The position numbers and the translations under genes were made by a program. The notes beneath the pieces are model-generated. The model saw only the letters and a program-made list of their open reading frames with translations, had not been told where the DNA came from and searched no databases. From Glacieibacterium arshaanense (GTDB taxonomy: Bacteria > Pseudomonadota > Alphaproteobacteria > Sphingomonadales > Sphingomonadaceae), in NCBI RefSeq assembly GCF_004681125.1, contig NZ_SIHO01000001.1:1251149-1315148 (forward strand): a DNA stretch of 64,000 bases, in the 5' to 3' direction. How positions within the stretch are numbered: the first letter of the stretch is position 1; each line of letters opens with the position of its first letter. Shown here in pieces: positions 55,086 through 64,000 of this stretch.

Positions 55086-56175
55086 TCTTCTCGTGACCGG
55101 TGGCGCCGGCTTTATCGGTGCCAATTTCGTCCACTATTGGCGCGTCCGCCACCCCGGCGACAGCATCACCGTTCTCGATGCGCTGACCTATGCCGGCAAC
55201 CGCGCCAACCTTGCGGGCGCCAACGCCGTCGGCTTTGTCGAAGCCGATATCCGCGACCAGGGCACCGTTGAATCGCTGCTGCGCGAGCAAAACATCGATA
55301 CGCTGGTGCACTTTGCCGCCGAAAGCCATGTTGACCGCTCGATCCACGGCCCCGACGCGTTTATCGATACCAATGTGCTCGGCACGCACAGCCTGCTCAA
55401 GGCGGCACGTGCCGTCTGGCTCGGTGAGACGCGCAAGCCGCACCGCTTCCACCATGTCTCCACCGACGAAGTTTACGGCAGCCTCGGCGCCGACGATCCG
55501 GCGTTCAGCGAGACGACACCCTATGCGCCCAACTCGCCCTATTCGGCGTCAAAAGCAGCGTCGGACCATCTGGTGCGCGCTTACCACCATACGTACGGGC
55601 TCGATGTCACAACGTCGAACTGCTCGAACAACTACGGCCCCTATCAATTCCCCGAAAAGCTGATCCCGCTGTTCCTGATCAACGCACTGCACGGACGGTC
55701 GCTGCCGATTTATGGCGACGGCATGAACGTCCGCGACTGGCTGCATGTCGAAGACCATTGCCGCGGCATCGAACTGGTCATTCAAAAGGGCCGCGTCGGC
55801 GAAACCTATTGCATCGGTGGCGGCGAGGAACTCGCCAACCTGACCGTTATCGATACTCTGTGCGCGGCGGTCGATGCGGCGTTTGCGCAGGATGCATCGC
55901 TCAAGGTCCGCTACCCCAACGCGCCGGCGGCCCAGGGCAAACCCACCGACAGCCTGAAGACCTGGGTCAAGGACCGCCCCGGCCATGACCGCCGCTACGC
56001 CATCGACGAGCGCAAGATCCGCGATGAACTCGGCTACGCCCCAGCGCGCGACTTCGCCACCGGCTTTGCCGCGACGCTGCGCTGGTACATCGACAACGAG
56101 CCGTGGTGGCAAGCTATCCTCGATGGCAGCTACCGCGACTGGGTGGCGACCAACTACGGCGACCGAAAAGGATGA
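55078..56175 (+). CDS. rfbB: dTDP-glucose 4,6-dehydratase
   Basis: 365 residues. It converts dTDP-glucose to the 4-keto-6-deoxy form. TGGAGFIGANFVHYW, FAAESHVDRSIHGP, the THR/DE region FHHVSTDEVYG and the catalytic YSASKAASDH are all present. The GTG at 55078 (MANLLVTGG) is selected; it overlaps rfbD by 8 bases and has AGGA upstream. A TTG two codons earlier is the alternative. Confidence 0.97.
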   Translation: MANLLVTGGAGFIGANFVHYWRVRHPGDSITVLDALTYAGNRANLAGANAVGFVEADIRDQGTVESLLREQNIDTLVHFAAESHVDRSIHGPDAFIDTNVLGTHSLLKAARAVWLGETRKPHRFHHVSTDEVYGSLGADDPAFSETTPYAPNSPYSASKAASDHLVRAYHHTYGLDVTTSNCSNNYGPYQFPEKLIPLFLINALHGRSLPIYGDGMNVRDWLHVEDHCRGIELVIQKGRVGETYCIGGGEELANLTVIDTLCAAVDAAFAQDASLKVRYPNAPAAQGKPTDSLKTWVKDRPGHDRRYAIDERKIRDELGYAPARDFATGFAATLRWYIDNEPWWQAILDGSYRDWVATNYGDRKG

Positions 56176-57350
56176 ACCACACCGCGCCGCGCTGGCGCCC
56201 CGCCTCGACCTTGCGCCAGTTCCTCGCGACCGAGGCCGCGGGCGGCTATATCCTGATGGCGGCGGCCGCAGCGGCGCTGATCGTCGCCAACTCGCCACTG
56301 TCGGGGTTCTACGCGCACACGCTGCATATCGAGTTCGCCGGCCACAGCCTGCTGCACTGGATCAACGACGGGCTAATGGCGGTGTTCTTCCTGCTGATCG
56401 GGCTCGAGGTCAAACGCGAACTGGTTGACGGTGAACTGTCGACCAACTCCCGCCGCATCCTGCCGGGCGCCGCAGCCTTTGCCGGAATGGCGGTGCCGGC
56501 GCTGATATATCTGGCGTTCAACTATCAGGACCCGGCACACCGCGACGGCTGGGCAATTCCGGCGGCGACCGACATTGCCTTTGCGCTCGGCGTGCTGGCG
56601 CTGCTCGGCAGCCGCGTGCCTGGCTCGCTCAAGATATTGCTCACCGCGATTGCCATCATCGATGACCTTGGCGCGATCATCATCATCGCCGTCGCCTATA
56701 CCGCGAAGCTCGACTTCCTTGATCTCGGGCTGGCGGGTGCCGGGTTGCTGATGCTGGTCGGGCTCAACCGCTTCAAGGTGACCGCGCTTGCGCCGTACCT
56801 GATCATCGGCATTTTCATCTGGTACGAAACCTTGCTGTCAGGCGTCCATGCGACACTGGCCGGTGTCGCGGTGGCGCTGACCATCCCGCTGCGCACCGCA
56901 GCCAACGAAGCCGTCGGCGACCACTCACCGCTGCACAAACTCGAACATGCACTGGCGCCGATCGTTGCGTTCATCATCGTGCCGATCTTCGGCTTTGCCA
57001 ATGCCGGCGTGTCACTGCTCGACATTGCCCCCGGCACCGCGCTGGGCGGCGTGCCCGTCGGCGTCGCGCTCGGGCTGTTCCTCGGCAAGCAGCTCGGGGT
57101 GTTCGGGGCGATCTGGGCGATGGTCAAGCTCGGCTTCGCCGACATGCCCGTCGATGCCAGCTGGCGGCAGATCTACGGCGTCGCAATCTTGTGCGGCATC
57201 GGCTTTACGATGAGCCTGTTCATCGCCGCGCTGGCGTTCGGCGAAGGCTCGGCCGAGAACGAGATTGCCAAGATCGGTATTCTTGCCGGATCGTTCATTT
57301 CGGCACTAGTGGGTTGGTTTGTGCTCAACGGCAGCAGGCGGAGCGCATAA
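56172..57350 (+). CDS. nhaA: Na+/H+ antiporter NhaA
   Basis: 392-residue polytopic antiporter for sodium and pH control. It has FFLLIGLEVKRELVDGEL in helix II, PAATDIAFALGVLALLGSRVP, the ion-binding IIDDLGAIIIIAVAY with the two key aspartates and GFTMSLFIAALAF near the end. The ATG at 56172 overlaps the rfbB stop as ATGA, so nhaA is coupled to the rhamnose genes, an unusual neighbour. Confidence 0.95.
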   Translation: MNHTAPRWRPASTLRQFLATEAAGGYILMAAAAAALIVANSPLSGFYAHTLHIEFAGHSLLHWINDGLMAVFFLLIGLEVKRELVDGELSTNSRRILPGAAAFAGMAVPALIYLAFNYQDPAHRDGWAIPAATDIAFALGVLALLGSRVPGSLKILLTAIAIIDDLGAIIIIAVAYTAKLDFLDLGLAGAGLLMLVGLNRFKVTALAPYLIIGIFIWYETLLSGVHATLAGVAVALTIPLRTAANEAVGDHSPLHKLEHALAPIVAFIIVPIFGFANAGVSLLDIAPGTALGGVPVGVALGLFLGKQLGVFGAIWAMVKLGFADMPVDASWRQIYGVAILCGIGFTMSLFIAALAFGEGSAENEIAKIGILAGSFISALVGWFVLNGSRRSA

Positions 57351-58066
57351 TGGGCTGGATCCGTCGCCATATCCACTTCAACCTGTTTCTGGTCGGGTTC
57401 GTCGTCGCGGTGCTGACCGCGCGAGCCATGAGCGATTCCCCGTCGCTCGGACGTCCCATGCTCATCGGCTTCGACATTGCCGCGCTGATCTTCCTGGCGA
57501 CGATCCTCAGGGCGTTTATCACGTCGAGCGTCGACGAGCTGCGAAGCCGTGCAAATGAATTGAACAGCGACCATCACGGATTGCTGCTGATAGGTGGTGT
57601 GGTGCTGGCCATCGTCATGACGGCCTTGTTCAGCGAATTGGACAATGGCCAGTCAATTTCCATCTTGCTGAGCGCCGGCACCTTGGTGCTCGCATGGATA
57701 TTCGCCAACACATTGTTTCTGCTGCATTATGCGCAAATCTATTATGACCGCAGTGCGCATGGCGACGGAAGCGGCCTGAAATTCCCCGACAACGACGACG
57801 ATCCCGCAACCAAATTCGAACCCAACGCCTGGGACTTCGCTTATTTCACCTTTACGATGGCGATCATCTTTTCGGTTTCGGACGTAATGATCACGAGCCG
57901 CAGGATACGGCGGATCGCAATGTTCCACGGCATGATCGCATTCGTGTTCAACATATTCGTGATCGGTATTTCGGTCGGCCTGATCGGCGACGCGTTCAAG
58001 GAGCACATCCCGAAGGTCATGGCCAAAGTCGCATCGCCCGCACGCGTCGACCAGTCGCGCCCTTGA
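57350..58066 (+). CDS. DUF1345 family membrane protein
   Basis: 238 residues with five to six helices. Family segments are the N-terminal RRHIHFNLFLVGFVVAVLTAR, FANTLFLLHYAQIYY, the loop PNAWDFAYFTFTMAIIFSVSDVMITSR and the last helix FVFNIFVIGISVGLIGDAF. DUF1345 proteins have no known function. The start overlaps the nhaA stop as TAATG, so the two are probably co-translated and may share a role in ion homeostasis. Confidence 0.88.
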   Translation: MGWIRRHIHFNLFLVGFVVAVLTARAMSDSPSLGRPMLIGFDIAALIFLATILRAFITSSVDELRSRANELNSDHHGLLLIGGVVLAIVMTALFSELDNGQSISILLSAGTLVLAWIFANTLFLLHYAQIYYDRSAHGDGSGLKFPDNDDDPATKFEPNAWDFAYFTFTMAIIFSVSDVMITSRRIRRIAMFHGMIAFVFNIFVIGISVGLIGDAFKEHIPKVMAKVASPARVDQSRP

Positions 58067-58099
58067 CGCGGTTGGCAAGCGCAGCAATTGATTTGAAAA

Positions 58100-58174
58100 T
58101 GGTGGGCGCGACAGGGTTTGAACCTGTGACCCCTGCCGTGTGAAGGCAGTGCTCTACCGCTGAGCTACGCGCCC
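58100..58174 (-). tRNA. tRNA-Val (CAC)
   Basis: A 75-nt cloverleaf on the minus strand. The acceptor stem is GGGCGCG/CGCGCCC, D arm GTAGCTCAGCGGTAGAGC, anticodon loop TTCACAC between CTGCC and GGCAG with anticodon CAC, and T loop GTTCAAACC. CCA is encoded at 58100-58102. Confidence 0.97.
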
Positions 58175-58262
58175 CCGTGTGCTATCGCCAAAACGTTGAC
58201 CGCTGGTCGAAACGGGAAGCGGTGACTTAGGCCAGCCGCGTTTGCATGTCCAGTCCCGTGCT

Positions 58263-58535
58263 TCAGTTGACGCTGTCCTTCAGTGCCTTGCCCGGCCGGA
58301 ACTTTGGCACGCCGCTCGCCTTGATCGCCATCGGCTCGCCGGTACGCGGATTGCGCCCTGTCGAAGCCTTGCGCTGGGTCACTTCGAAGCTGCCGAATCC
58401 GACCAACCGGACATCGTCACCGGCCTTCAGAGCCATCGTGATGGTTTCAATCAAGGCATCAACGGCCTTGGCGCTGTCGGTGCGGGAGAGACCTGCTGCT
58501 TCTGCTACCTTGCCGATCAGATCCTGCTTGTTCAT
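58263..58535 (-). CDS. hupB: HU family DNA-binding protein
   Basis: 90-residue histone-like protein. MNKQDLIGKVAEAAGLSRTDSAKAVDALIETI forms the helical dimer core and VRLVGFGSFEVTQRKASTGRNPRTGE the beta arm that inserts in the minor groove. The ATG at 58535 is preferred to the frame start 3 codons earlier. It lies downstream of lon behind a terminator; lon-hup is a common order. Confidence 0.96.
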   Translation of the reverse strand: MNKQDLIGKVAEAAGLSRTDSAKAVDALIETITMALKAGDDVRLVGFGSFEVTQRKASTGRNPRTGEPMAIKASGVPKFRPGKALKDSVN

Positions 58536-58600
58536 CGGCTTCAAACCCCAAATCAGACCGCCACCGGGCGATCGCTATGCCTAACTGATAGCACCACCGA

Positions 58601-58644
58601 AACAAAAGAAAAGCGCCGAGGTTGCCAATGACAACACCCGGCGC
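58601..58644 (-). terminator. Rho-independent terminator of lon
   Basis: On the minus strand GCGCCG/CGGCGC (58639-58644 with 58613-58618) with inner pairs forms a hairpin followed by TTTTCTTTTGTT (58601-58612). It lies 29 bases past the lon stop and upstream of hupB, so HU has its own promoter. Confidence 0.8.
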
Positions 58645-58673
58645 AATTCAATTTCAGACGTATCCGGTGGCGA

Positions 58674-61073
58674 TTAGTGACGCAGCTCCGCCGCGGTTGC
58701 CGGGTCGGGACGCGCCGCCAATTCATCGGCTTCGCTCCAGACAATCGGCACCAGCGGCGCGACGAGCGCCTCCGCCAGCACCTGGTCGACATGCGCGACC
58801 GGAATGATGCGCATGCCCTGGGTGACGTTCGCCGGGATGTCCGCGAGATCCTTCTCGTTCTCGGCCGGGATGAGCACGGTGGTGATGCCGCCGCGCAAGG
58901 CCGCGAGCAGCTTCTCCTTGAGCCCGCCAATCGGCAGCACGCGGCCGCGCAACGTCACTTCGCCGGTCATCGCGACATCCTTGCGGACGGCGATGCCGGT
59001 CATCGCCGATACGATGGCGGTGACCATGCCGACACCTGCCGACGGGCCGTCCTTGGGCGTCGCGCCTTCGGGAACATGGACGTGGATGTCCTTCTTCTCG
59101 AACAGGTTGGGCTTGATGCCGTAGTGCACGCTGCGCGCCTTGATGAACGACAGTGCGGCTGAAATCGATTCGGTCATCACGTCGCCCAGCTTGCCGGTCG
59201 TCTTGATCAGCCCCTTGCCGGGTGCGGTCACGGCTTCGATCGTCAGCAATTCGCCGCCGACTTCGGTCCATGCCAGTCCGGTCACGGCGCCGACTTGGTC
59301 TTCGACTTCGCCAACACCGTAGCGGTATTTCCGCACGCCGGCGAAGTCCGACAGATTGTCGGGCGTGATGGTGACGGTCTTGTCCTTGCCTTCGAGGATG
59401 CGACGCAGCGACTTGCGCGCCAGCTTCGCCAGCTCGCGTTCGAGCGTGCGGACGCCGGCTTCGCGCGTGTAGAAGCGGATCAGGTCGCGCAGACCGTCGT
59501 CGGTCAGCGTGAACTCGCCCTTCTTCAACCCGTGCGCCTCGACGACCTTGGTCAGCAGGTGGCGCTTGGCGATTTCGACCTTCTCGTCCTCGGTGTAGCC
59601 CGACAGATGGATGATCTCCATGCGGTCGAGCAGCGGCTGCGGCATGTTGAGCGAGTTCGCGGTCGTCACGAACATCACGTCCGACAAATCGAAATCGACT
59701 TCGAGATAGTGGTCGTTGAACGCCTTGTTTTGCTCCGGATCGAGCACCTCGAGCAGTGCCGACGACGGATCGCCGCGGAAATCCTGGCCGAGCTTGTCGA
59801 TTTCATCGAGCAGGAACAGCGGGTTCGAGCTGCCAACCTTCTTGAGGTTTTGCAGCACCTTGCCAGGCATCGAGCCGATGTAAGTCCGGCGGTGACCGCG
59901 GATTTCGGCCTCGTCGCGCATGCCGCCGAGCGACTGGCGGATGAATTCGCGGCCCGTCGCCTTGGCGATCGAGCGGCCGAGCGAAGTCTTGCCGACGCCA
60001 GGCGGACCGACGAGGCACAGGATCGGCCCCTTGAGCTTCTGCGAGCGCACCTGCACGCCGAGATATTCGATGATGCGGTCCTTGACCTTGTCGAGGCCAT
60101 AGTGGTCATCATCGAGGATCTTCTGCGCGGCGACGATATCGCGCTTGATCTTGGTCTTCTTGCCCCAGGGCAGCGCCAGGATCGTGTCGATATAGTTGCG
60201 CACTACGGTGGCCTCGGCCGACATCGGCGACATCGCCTTGAGCTTCTTGAGCTCGCCGATGACCTTTTCGCGGGCTTCCTTCGACAGTTTGGTGCGCGCG
60301 ATCTTCTCTTCGATTTCGGCGGTTTCATCCTTGCCGTCCTCGCCCTCGCCGAGCTCGCGCTGGATCGCCTTCATCTGCTCGTTGAGGTAATATTCGCGCT
60401 GGGTCTTTTCCATCTGGCGCTTGACGCGGCCACGGATCTTCTTTTCGACCTGTAGGACGCCCATCTCGCCTTCCATCAACCCGAAGACCATTTCGAGCCG
60501 CTTGGCGACGTCGACTTCGGCGAGCAATGCCTGCTTCTCGGCAATTTTCAGGCTAAGGTTGGCGGCCACTGTGTCAACAAAACGGCCGGCCTCCTCAATC
60601 GTGCCGATCTGCACGGCGATTTCGGGCGCGGTCTTCTTGTTGAGTTTCACATAGGCTTCGAACTGCTTGGCGACCGAGCGCATTAGCCCGGCAATCAGCG
60701 TCGGGTCGGCGGCAGGTTCCTCGACCGTCGCGACCTTGGCTCGCAGATACTCTCCCTGCGTGTCGAGGCTTTCGAGGCGGCCGCGCATCGTGCCTTCTAC
60801 CAGCACCTTGACGGTCCCGTCGGGCAGCTTGAGCAATTGCAGGACAGTCGCGACGGTGCCGAGGTCATACAGGTCGTCGGCGCCGGGGTCTTCGTCGGCG
60901 GGGTTCTTCTGGCTGAGCAGGAACACCGTCTTGTCGCCCTGCATCACCGCTTCGAGCGCCTTCACCGACTTCTCGCGGCCGACAAACAGCGGCACGATCA
61001 TCTGCGGGAACACGACGATGTCACGCAGCGGCAGAACCGGCAGGGCACCCATTTCAATGTTGGTTTCGGTCAT
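58674..61073 (-). CDS. lon: ATP-dependent protease Lon
   Basis: 799-residue cytosolic AAA+ protease that removes misfolded and regulatory proteins. The N-terminal LAN domain starts [15 protein letters not shown]. The Walker A is [11 protein letters not shown], Walker B FLLDEIDK. The protease domain has the catalytic DGPSAGVGM serine and the lysine in [12 protein letters not shown]. The ATG at 61073 is preferred over a GTG at 61079, since GGAG lies five bases ahead. Confidence 0.97.
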   Translation of the reverse strand: MTETNIEMGALPVLPLRDIVVFPQMIVPLFVGREKSVKALEAVMQGDKTVFLLSQKNPADEDPGADDLYDLGTVATVLQLLKLPDGTVKVLVEGTMRGRLESLDTQGEYLRAKVATVEEPAADPTLIAGLMRSVAKQFEAYVKLNKKTAPEIAVQIGTIEEAGRFVDTVAANLSLKIAEKQALLAEVDVAKRLEMVFGLMEGEMGVLQVEKKIRGRVKRQMEKTQREYYLNEQMKAIQRELGEGEDGKDETAEIEEKIARTKLSKEAREKVIGELKKLKAMSPMSAEATVVRNYIDTILALPWGKKTKIKRDIVAAQKILDDDHYGLDKVKDRIIEYLGVQVRSQKLKGPILCLVGPPGVGKTSLGRSIAKATGREFIRQSLGGMRDEAEIRGHRRTYIGSMPGKVLQNLKKVGSSNPLFLLDEIDKLGQDFRGDPSSALLEVLDPEQNKAFNDHYLEVDFDLSDVMFVTTANSLNMPQPLLDRMEIIHLSGYTEDEKVEIAKRHLLTKVVEAHGLKKGEFTLTDDGLRDLIRFYTREAGVRTLERELAKLARKSLRRILEGKDKTVTITPDNLSDFAGVRKYRYGVGEVEDQVGAVTGLAWTEVGGELLTIEAVTAPGKGLIKTTGKLGDVMTESISAALSFIKARSVHYGIKPNLFEKKDIHVHVPEGATPKDGPSAGVGMVTAIVSAMTGIAVRKDVAMTGEVTLRGRVLPIGGLKEKLLAALRGGITTVLIPAENEKDLADIPANVTQGMRIIPVAHVDQVLAEALVAPLVPIVWSEADELAARPDPATAAELRH

Positions 61074-61115
61074 TTTCACTCCACTGGCGGTGGGGACTTC
61101 CGCCTTACGGTGCCG

Positions 61116-61143
61116 ATATGGGGACGCGCTGCAATTCCATCAA
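61116..61143 (-). promoter_or_regulatory. heat-shock sigma-32-type promoter of lon
   Basis: On the minus strand TTGATG (61138-61143) is 14 bases from CCCCATAT (61116-61123), a very good match to the RpoH -10 and an acceptable -35. The start would be about 35 bases before the lon Shine-Dalgarno. Lon is a classical RpoH target. Confidence 0.7.
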
Positions 61144-61211
61144 CTCGGGCGCTGCTGATTCTTCACGACTGAGTCACGGCATCACGTCGATGAAGCTAAC
61201 ACCCACCCTGC

Positions 61212-62402
61212 CTAGTGGGAAGCCGCGATGACCACGCCTGCGGCAATCAGCGCATCAATGTCTGTCGCCGACTGGCCAAGCTCGCGCAAAATCGCGCGGC
61301 TGTGCTCGCCCAGACCCGGTGCCGGGCGCGGCGCGTGCGACGGCGTCGCCGAAAATTGCGCCGGCGCAATCGGCGAACGGACGCGGCCAAGCGCGCCGTG
61401 ATCGATTTCGGCGATGCTGTGATTATGCCGCACCTGCGGATCATCACCGACATTGGCCCGCGTGTTGACGCGGCCACCGACGGCGCCGGTCGCGATGAAC
61501 GCCGCCATCAGCGTATCGACATCGCGCGATGCGATTTCGGCCGCGACCGCCGGCAGCCAGTCGTCGCGGTACACGGCGCGGTCGGCAGCCCGGGTAAAGC
61601 GCGGGTCGGCAGCAAGGTCGGGGCGTTCGATCGCCGCGCACAGGGCGACAAATTCGGCGTCCTGCAACACGCCGATGGCGACCTGCCCGTCGCGCGCCGG
61701 CCACAATCGCGCCAGGTCGCTATAGTTGGGCACCGGCGCCGGCGGTTCATCGAGGAAGCTGTGGTTGTACATCGCCTCGGGCCAATTGAAGGCAATCGCC
61801 GCATCGAGCATCGACACCGCTACTTGCTGTGCGACACCGGAGCGTTCGCGCGCGAACAAGGCCGCGGTAATCGCCTGCGCTGCCGTCAGCGCGGTCAACT
61901 TGTCGGCCATCAACGACCCCACCAGCGACGGATGGCCGGCGGCATCGAGCTGCGTCGCGGCAATCCCCGACACCGCCTGCACCGCTGGGTCATAGACGCG
62001 GATATTGCGGTACGGCCCATCGGGCCCGAAGCCGCTCACCGATGCATAGATCAGCTGCGGGTTGATCTCGGCACAGCGCGCCGGACCATAACCCAGCCGT
62101 TCCATTGCGCCGGGACGGAAGTTTTCGATCAGTACATCGGCCCAGCCGATCAGCGCCGCGACAATCGCCGCCGATTCGGGTTTCTTGAGATCGAGGGCCA
62201 GTCCGCGCTTGCCGCGATTGACGGTGATAAAGGTTGCCGACATGTTGCCCTTGCCTGGGCCAAAGGCGCGCACGGGATCACCCGTCGGCGCCTCGATCTT
62301 GATGACATCGGCGCCCTGATCGGCGAGCATGCACGCGGCCATCGGGCCGGAAACGATTTGACTGAAATCGAGCACCTTGATGCCTGTCATCGCGCCGGCC
62401 AT
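61212..62402 (-). CDS. CaiB/BaiF family CoA-transferase
   Basis: 396 residues of the family III CoA-transferases, which move CoA between acids. It begins GIKVLDFSQIVSGPMAACMLADQGADVIKIEAPTGDP. The catalytic aspartate is in RVYDPAVQAVSG, and KPESAAIVAALIGWADVLIENFRPGAMERLG is diagnostic. The CoA donor and acceptor cannot be read from sequence. It follows the MFS transporter by 12 bases on the same strand, so uptake and activation of an organic acid may be linked. Confidence 0.92.
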   Translation of the reverse strand: MAGAMTGIKVLDFSQIVSGPMAACMLADQGADVIKIEAPTGDPVRAFGPGKGNMSATFITVNRGKRGLALDLKKPESAAIVAALIGWADVLIENFRPGAMERLGYGPARCAEINPQLIYASVSGFGPDGPYRNIRVYDPAVQAVSGIAATQLDAAGHPSLVGSLMADKLTALTAAQAITAALFARERSGVAQQVAVSMLDAAIAFNWPEAMYNHSFLDEPPAPVPNYSDLARLWPARDGQVAIGVLQDAEFVALCAAIERPDLAADPRFTRAADRAVYRDDWLPAVAAEIASRDVDTLMAAFIATGAVGGRVNTRANVGDDPQVRHNHSIAEIDHGALGRVRSPIAPAQFSATPSHAPRPAPGLGEHSRAILRELGQSATDIDALIAAGVVIAASH

Positions 62403-62414
62403 GGCAGTGGCTCC

Positions 62415-64000
62415 TTATTTGGAAATGTCGCGGTCTTTGGTTTCAGGCAGCCAAAATAGCGTGACGGCAAACGCCGCCAGCACGACAATCCACGTGTACC
62501 ACAGTCCGCCGAAGGCATTGCCCGACTTGGCGACGATATACAGCGATATCAGCGGCAGGAAGCCGCCGAAATAGCCGGTGCCAATGTGATACGGTAGCGA
62601 CATCGATGTGTAGCGGATGCGTGCCGGAAACAGCTCGACCATAATCGCCGCGACCGGCCCATAGGTTGATGCCGACAGCAACCCGAGCAGCGTAATCGCA
62701 GCGACGATCAGCAGATTGTTGCGCGGCCCCGGATTGGCCTTGGTGGGATAGCCCGCCGTGGCCAGCGCGGCTTCGATGCCGGCTTTGTCGAAACCCTGCA
62801 CCGTCGTCGTGCCGATAGTGATGCGCAGCGCGCCGCCGTCATCGATCGCGCCGGTGTGACCGATGCCGCGCCCCGACAGATATTGCAGCGCCTGCCCGCA
62901 TTCGGACGTTTGTTTCGATGCGAACGGATTGAACCGGCAATCGCTGCCGCTGATCGAGACCGGCGATGCCGCCGCCGCCGCCATCAGTTGCGGGTTCGCA
63001 GCCTTCGCCAGCAAATGAAACGCCGGGAACAGCAGCAACAAAGTGATGGCATAACCAATCAGCATCACCGGCTTGCGACCGAACTTGTCGGACACGCGCC
63101 CGAACACCACGAACAGCGGCGCGACGATCAGCATCGACACGCCGACGAGCAACTTGGCATCGGTCTCATCGACCAGCGCCGTGCTCTGAAGGAAATACAG
63201 TGTCTGGAACTGCGCGGTGTACCAGATGACAGTCAGCCCGGCCGCAACCGCTATCATCGCAACGATCATCGTCTTCAGATTGCCCGGCGCCGAGAACGCT
63301 TCGCGCAGCGGTGCACTGCTGGTGGTGCCTGCCTCCTTCATCGCCGCGAACACCGGGCTCTCGCTGAGCTTCAACCGGATATACAGCGAGATCGCCAGCA
63401 GCAGGATCGACACCAGGAACGGGATACGCCAGCCCCAGTCATCGAACGCTTCCTTGCCAACGCTGAACACGGTCGCCAGCACCACGACCAGCGACAACAG
63501 GAAGCCGCCAACCACCGATGCCTGGATGAAGCCGGTAAAGAAGCCGCGCTTGCCCGGTGGTGCATGTTCGGCGACATAAATCGCCGCGCCGCCATACTCG
63601 CCGCCGAGCGCCAGCCCCTGCAACAGTCGCAGCCCAACAAGCAGCACCGGCGCCCAGATACCGACCTGTGCATAGGTCGGCAGCACGCCGACCAGCGCGG
63701 TGGCCAGCCCCATCAAAGTAATCGTCGCCAGGAACGTATATTTGCGCCCGATGCGGTCACCCAGCACGCCGAACACCATCGCGCCGATCGGCCGGACGCC
63801 GAAACCTGCCCCGAAGGTCGCGAGGCTGAGCAGCAGGCCAGCGGTCGGATTCTCGCTGGGGAAGAACATCCGCCCGAGCAGCGCCGCGAGCGTGCCGTAG
63901 ACGAAGAAATCATACCATTCGAACACGGTCCCGAGCGACGAGGCGACAATCACCAGCCGGTCGCGCTTGGGGTCGAGCGTCAGCCCCGCATCATTGGTCG
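62415..64000 (-). CDS. MFS transporter, metabolite:H+ symporter type (partial)
   Basis: At least 528 residues; the frame stays open to the window edge (TNDAGLTLDPKRDRLVIVASS...), so the true start lies outside. The family marks are ASSLGTVFEWYDFFVYG, the loop VLGDRIGRKYTF and GGEYGGAAIYVAEHAPPGKRGFFTGF of the MHS/ShiA/ProP group, importers of organic acids. Between two helices (about 63000-62710) lies a ~100-residue hydrophilic stretch with two Cys (SDCRFNPF, TSECGQAL), absent from E. coli relatives. It lies directly upstream of the CoA-transferase. Confidence 0.9.
   Translation of the reverse strand, partial: TNDAGLTLDPKRDRLVIVASSLGTVFEWYDFFVYGTLAALLGRMFFPSENPTAGLLLSLATFGAGFGVRPIGAMVFGVLGDRIGRKYTFLATITLMGLATALVGVLPTYAQVGIWAPVLLVGLRLLQGLALGGEYGGAAIYVAEHAPPGKRGFFTGFIQASVVGGFLLSLVVVLATVFSVGKEAFDDWGWRIPFLVSILLLAISLYIRLKLSESPVFAAMKEAGTTSSAPLREAFSAPGNLKTMIVAMIAVAAGLTVIWYTAQFQTLYFLQSTALVDETDAKLLVGVSMLIVAPLFVVFGRVSDKFGRKPVMLIGYAITLLLLFPAFHLLAKAANPQLMAAAAASPVSISGSDCRFNPFASKQTSECGQALQYLSGRGIGHTGAIDDGGALRITIGTTTVQGFDKAGIEAALATAGYPTKANPGPRNNLLIVAAITLLGLLSASTYGPVAAIMVELFPARIRYTSMSLPYHIGTGYFGGFLPLISLYIVAKSGNAFGGLWYTWIVVLAAFAVTLFWLPETKDRDISK

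Noticed and set aside
61215-62459. 414-codon open frame antisense to the CoA-transferase
   Set aside because: Shadow of a clear CaiB/BaiF gene, with no start signal and no family features.

Overview
The window is about 64 kb of high-GC DNA with the gene content of an alphaproteobacterium of the order Sphingomonadales. The pointers are a single nuo operon, class I DhnA-type aldolase in a tkt-gap-pgk cluster, a PEPxxWA-type C-terminal sorting signal with an exosortase/EpsI pair of the kind called XrtV, and a ZauP-like/ZapA/6S RNA/5-FCL block. Nothing in it looks like a recent mobile island: no transposase, integrase or CRISPR array was seen. Both ends cut through genes (nuoJ on the left, an MFS transporter on the right).

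Region 1 (1-9864, minus): respiratory complex I, nuoA-B-C-D-(SnoaL-like)-E-F-(exported unknown protein)-G-H-I-J, tightly packed and with two extra genes inserted in translational coupling. Region 2 (9865-14787): inorganic pyrophosphatase, an AI-2E-family permease, then the polyhydroxyalkanoate pair phaC-phaZ. Upstream of phaC is a 432-bp gene-free stretch that reads as two tandem copies of a small RNA gene on the minus strand, each with an activator-like box, a -10, a 5' hairpin exposing CCCCCUGUU and a terminator hairpin. Region 3 (14788-23047): an exported amidohydrolase, IMPase/SuhB, EF-P, ThiE, an acyl-CoA dehydrogenase, an aldo/keto reductase, a DUF2804 protein and an SDR.

Region 4 (23106-30839): central carbon metabolism on the minus strand (tkt-gap-pgk-unknown-fbaB). 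Divergent from it lie a ZauP-like coiled coil, zapA, 6S RNA, 5-formyl-THF cyclo-ligase, DUF2842 and chorismate mutase. Region 5 (30840-35735): an outer-membrane barrel, tRNA-Asp, acyl-CoA thioesterase II, a lipoprotein with an operator-like promoter, a FucP-type MFS transporter and an acyltransferase.

Region 6 (35914-57350) is the most distinctive: a surface-polysaccharide/exosortase locus. It holds a PEPxxWA-CTERM protein behind a strong sigma-54-type promoter and a UDP-sugar:undecaprenyl-phosphate transferase. Next come a small membrane protein, EpsI, exosortase, a BY-kinase-like protein without the Walker A lysine, a Wzz-like protein, a Wza-like exporter and a beta-barrel. The plus-strand arm carries an AAA ATPase, two GT2 glycosyltransferases, an EpsD-type prolyl isomerase, a pyruvyl transferase, an F420H2-dehydrogenase-beta-like protein and rfbACDB (dTDP-L-rhamnose). 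No flippase or polymerase is visible here. nhaA and a DUF1345 gene are appended by overlapping start/stop codons. Region 7 (58100-64000): tRNA-Val, HU, Lon (with a sigma-32-like promoter), a CaiB/BaiF CoA-transferase and an MFS transporter with an unusual hydrophilic insertion.

Many start codons were moved downstream of the longest open frame, using Shine-Dalgarno spacing, signal peptides and 4-bp overlaps; each case is stated in the entry.
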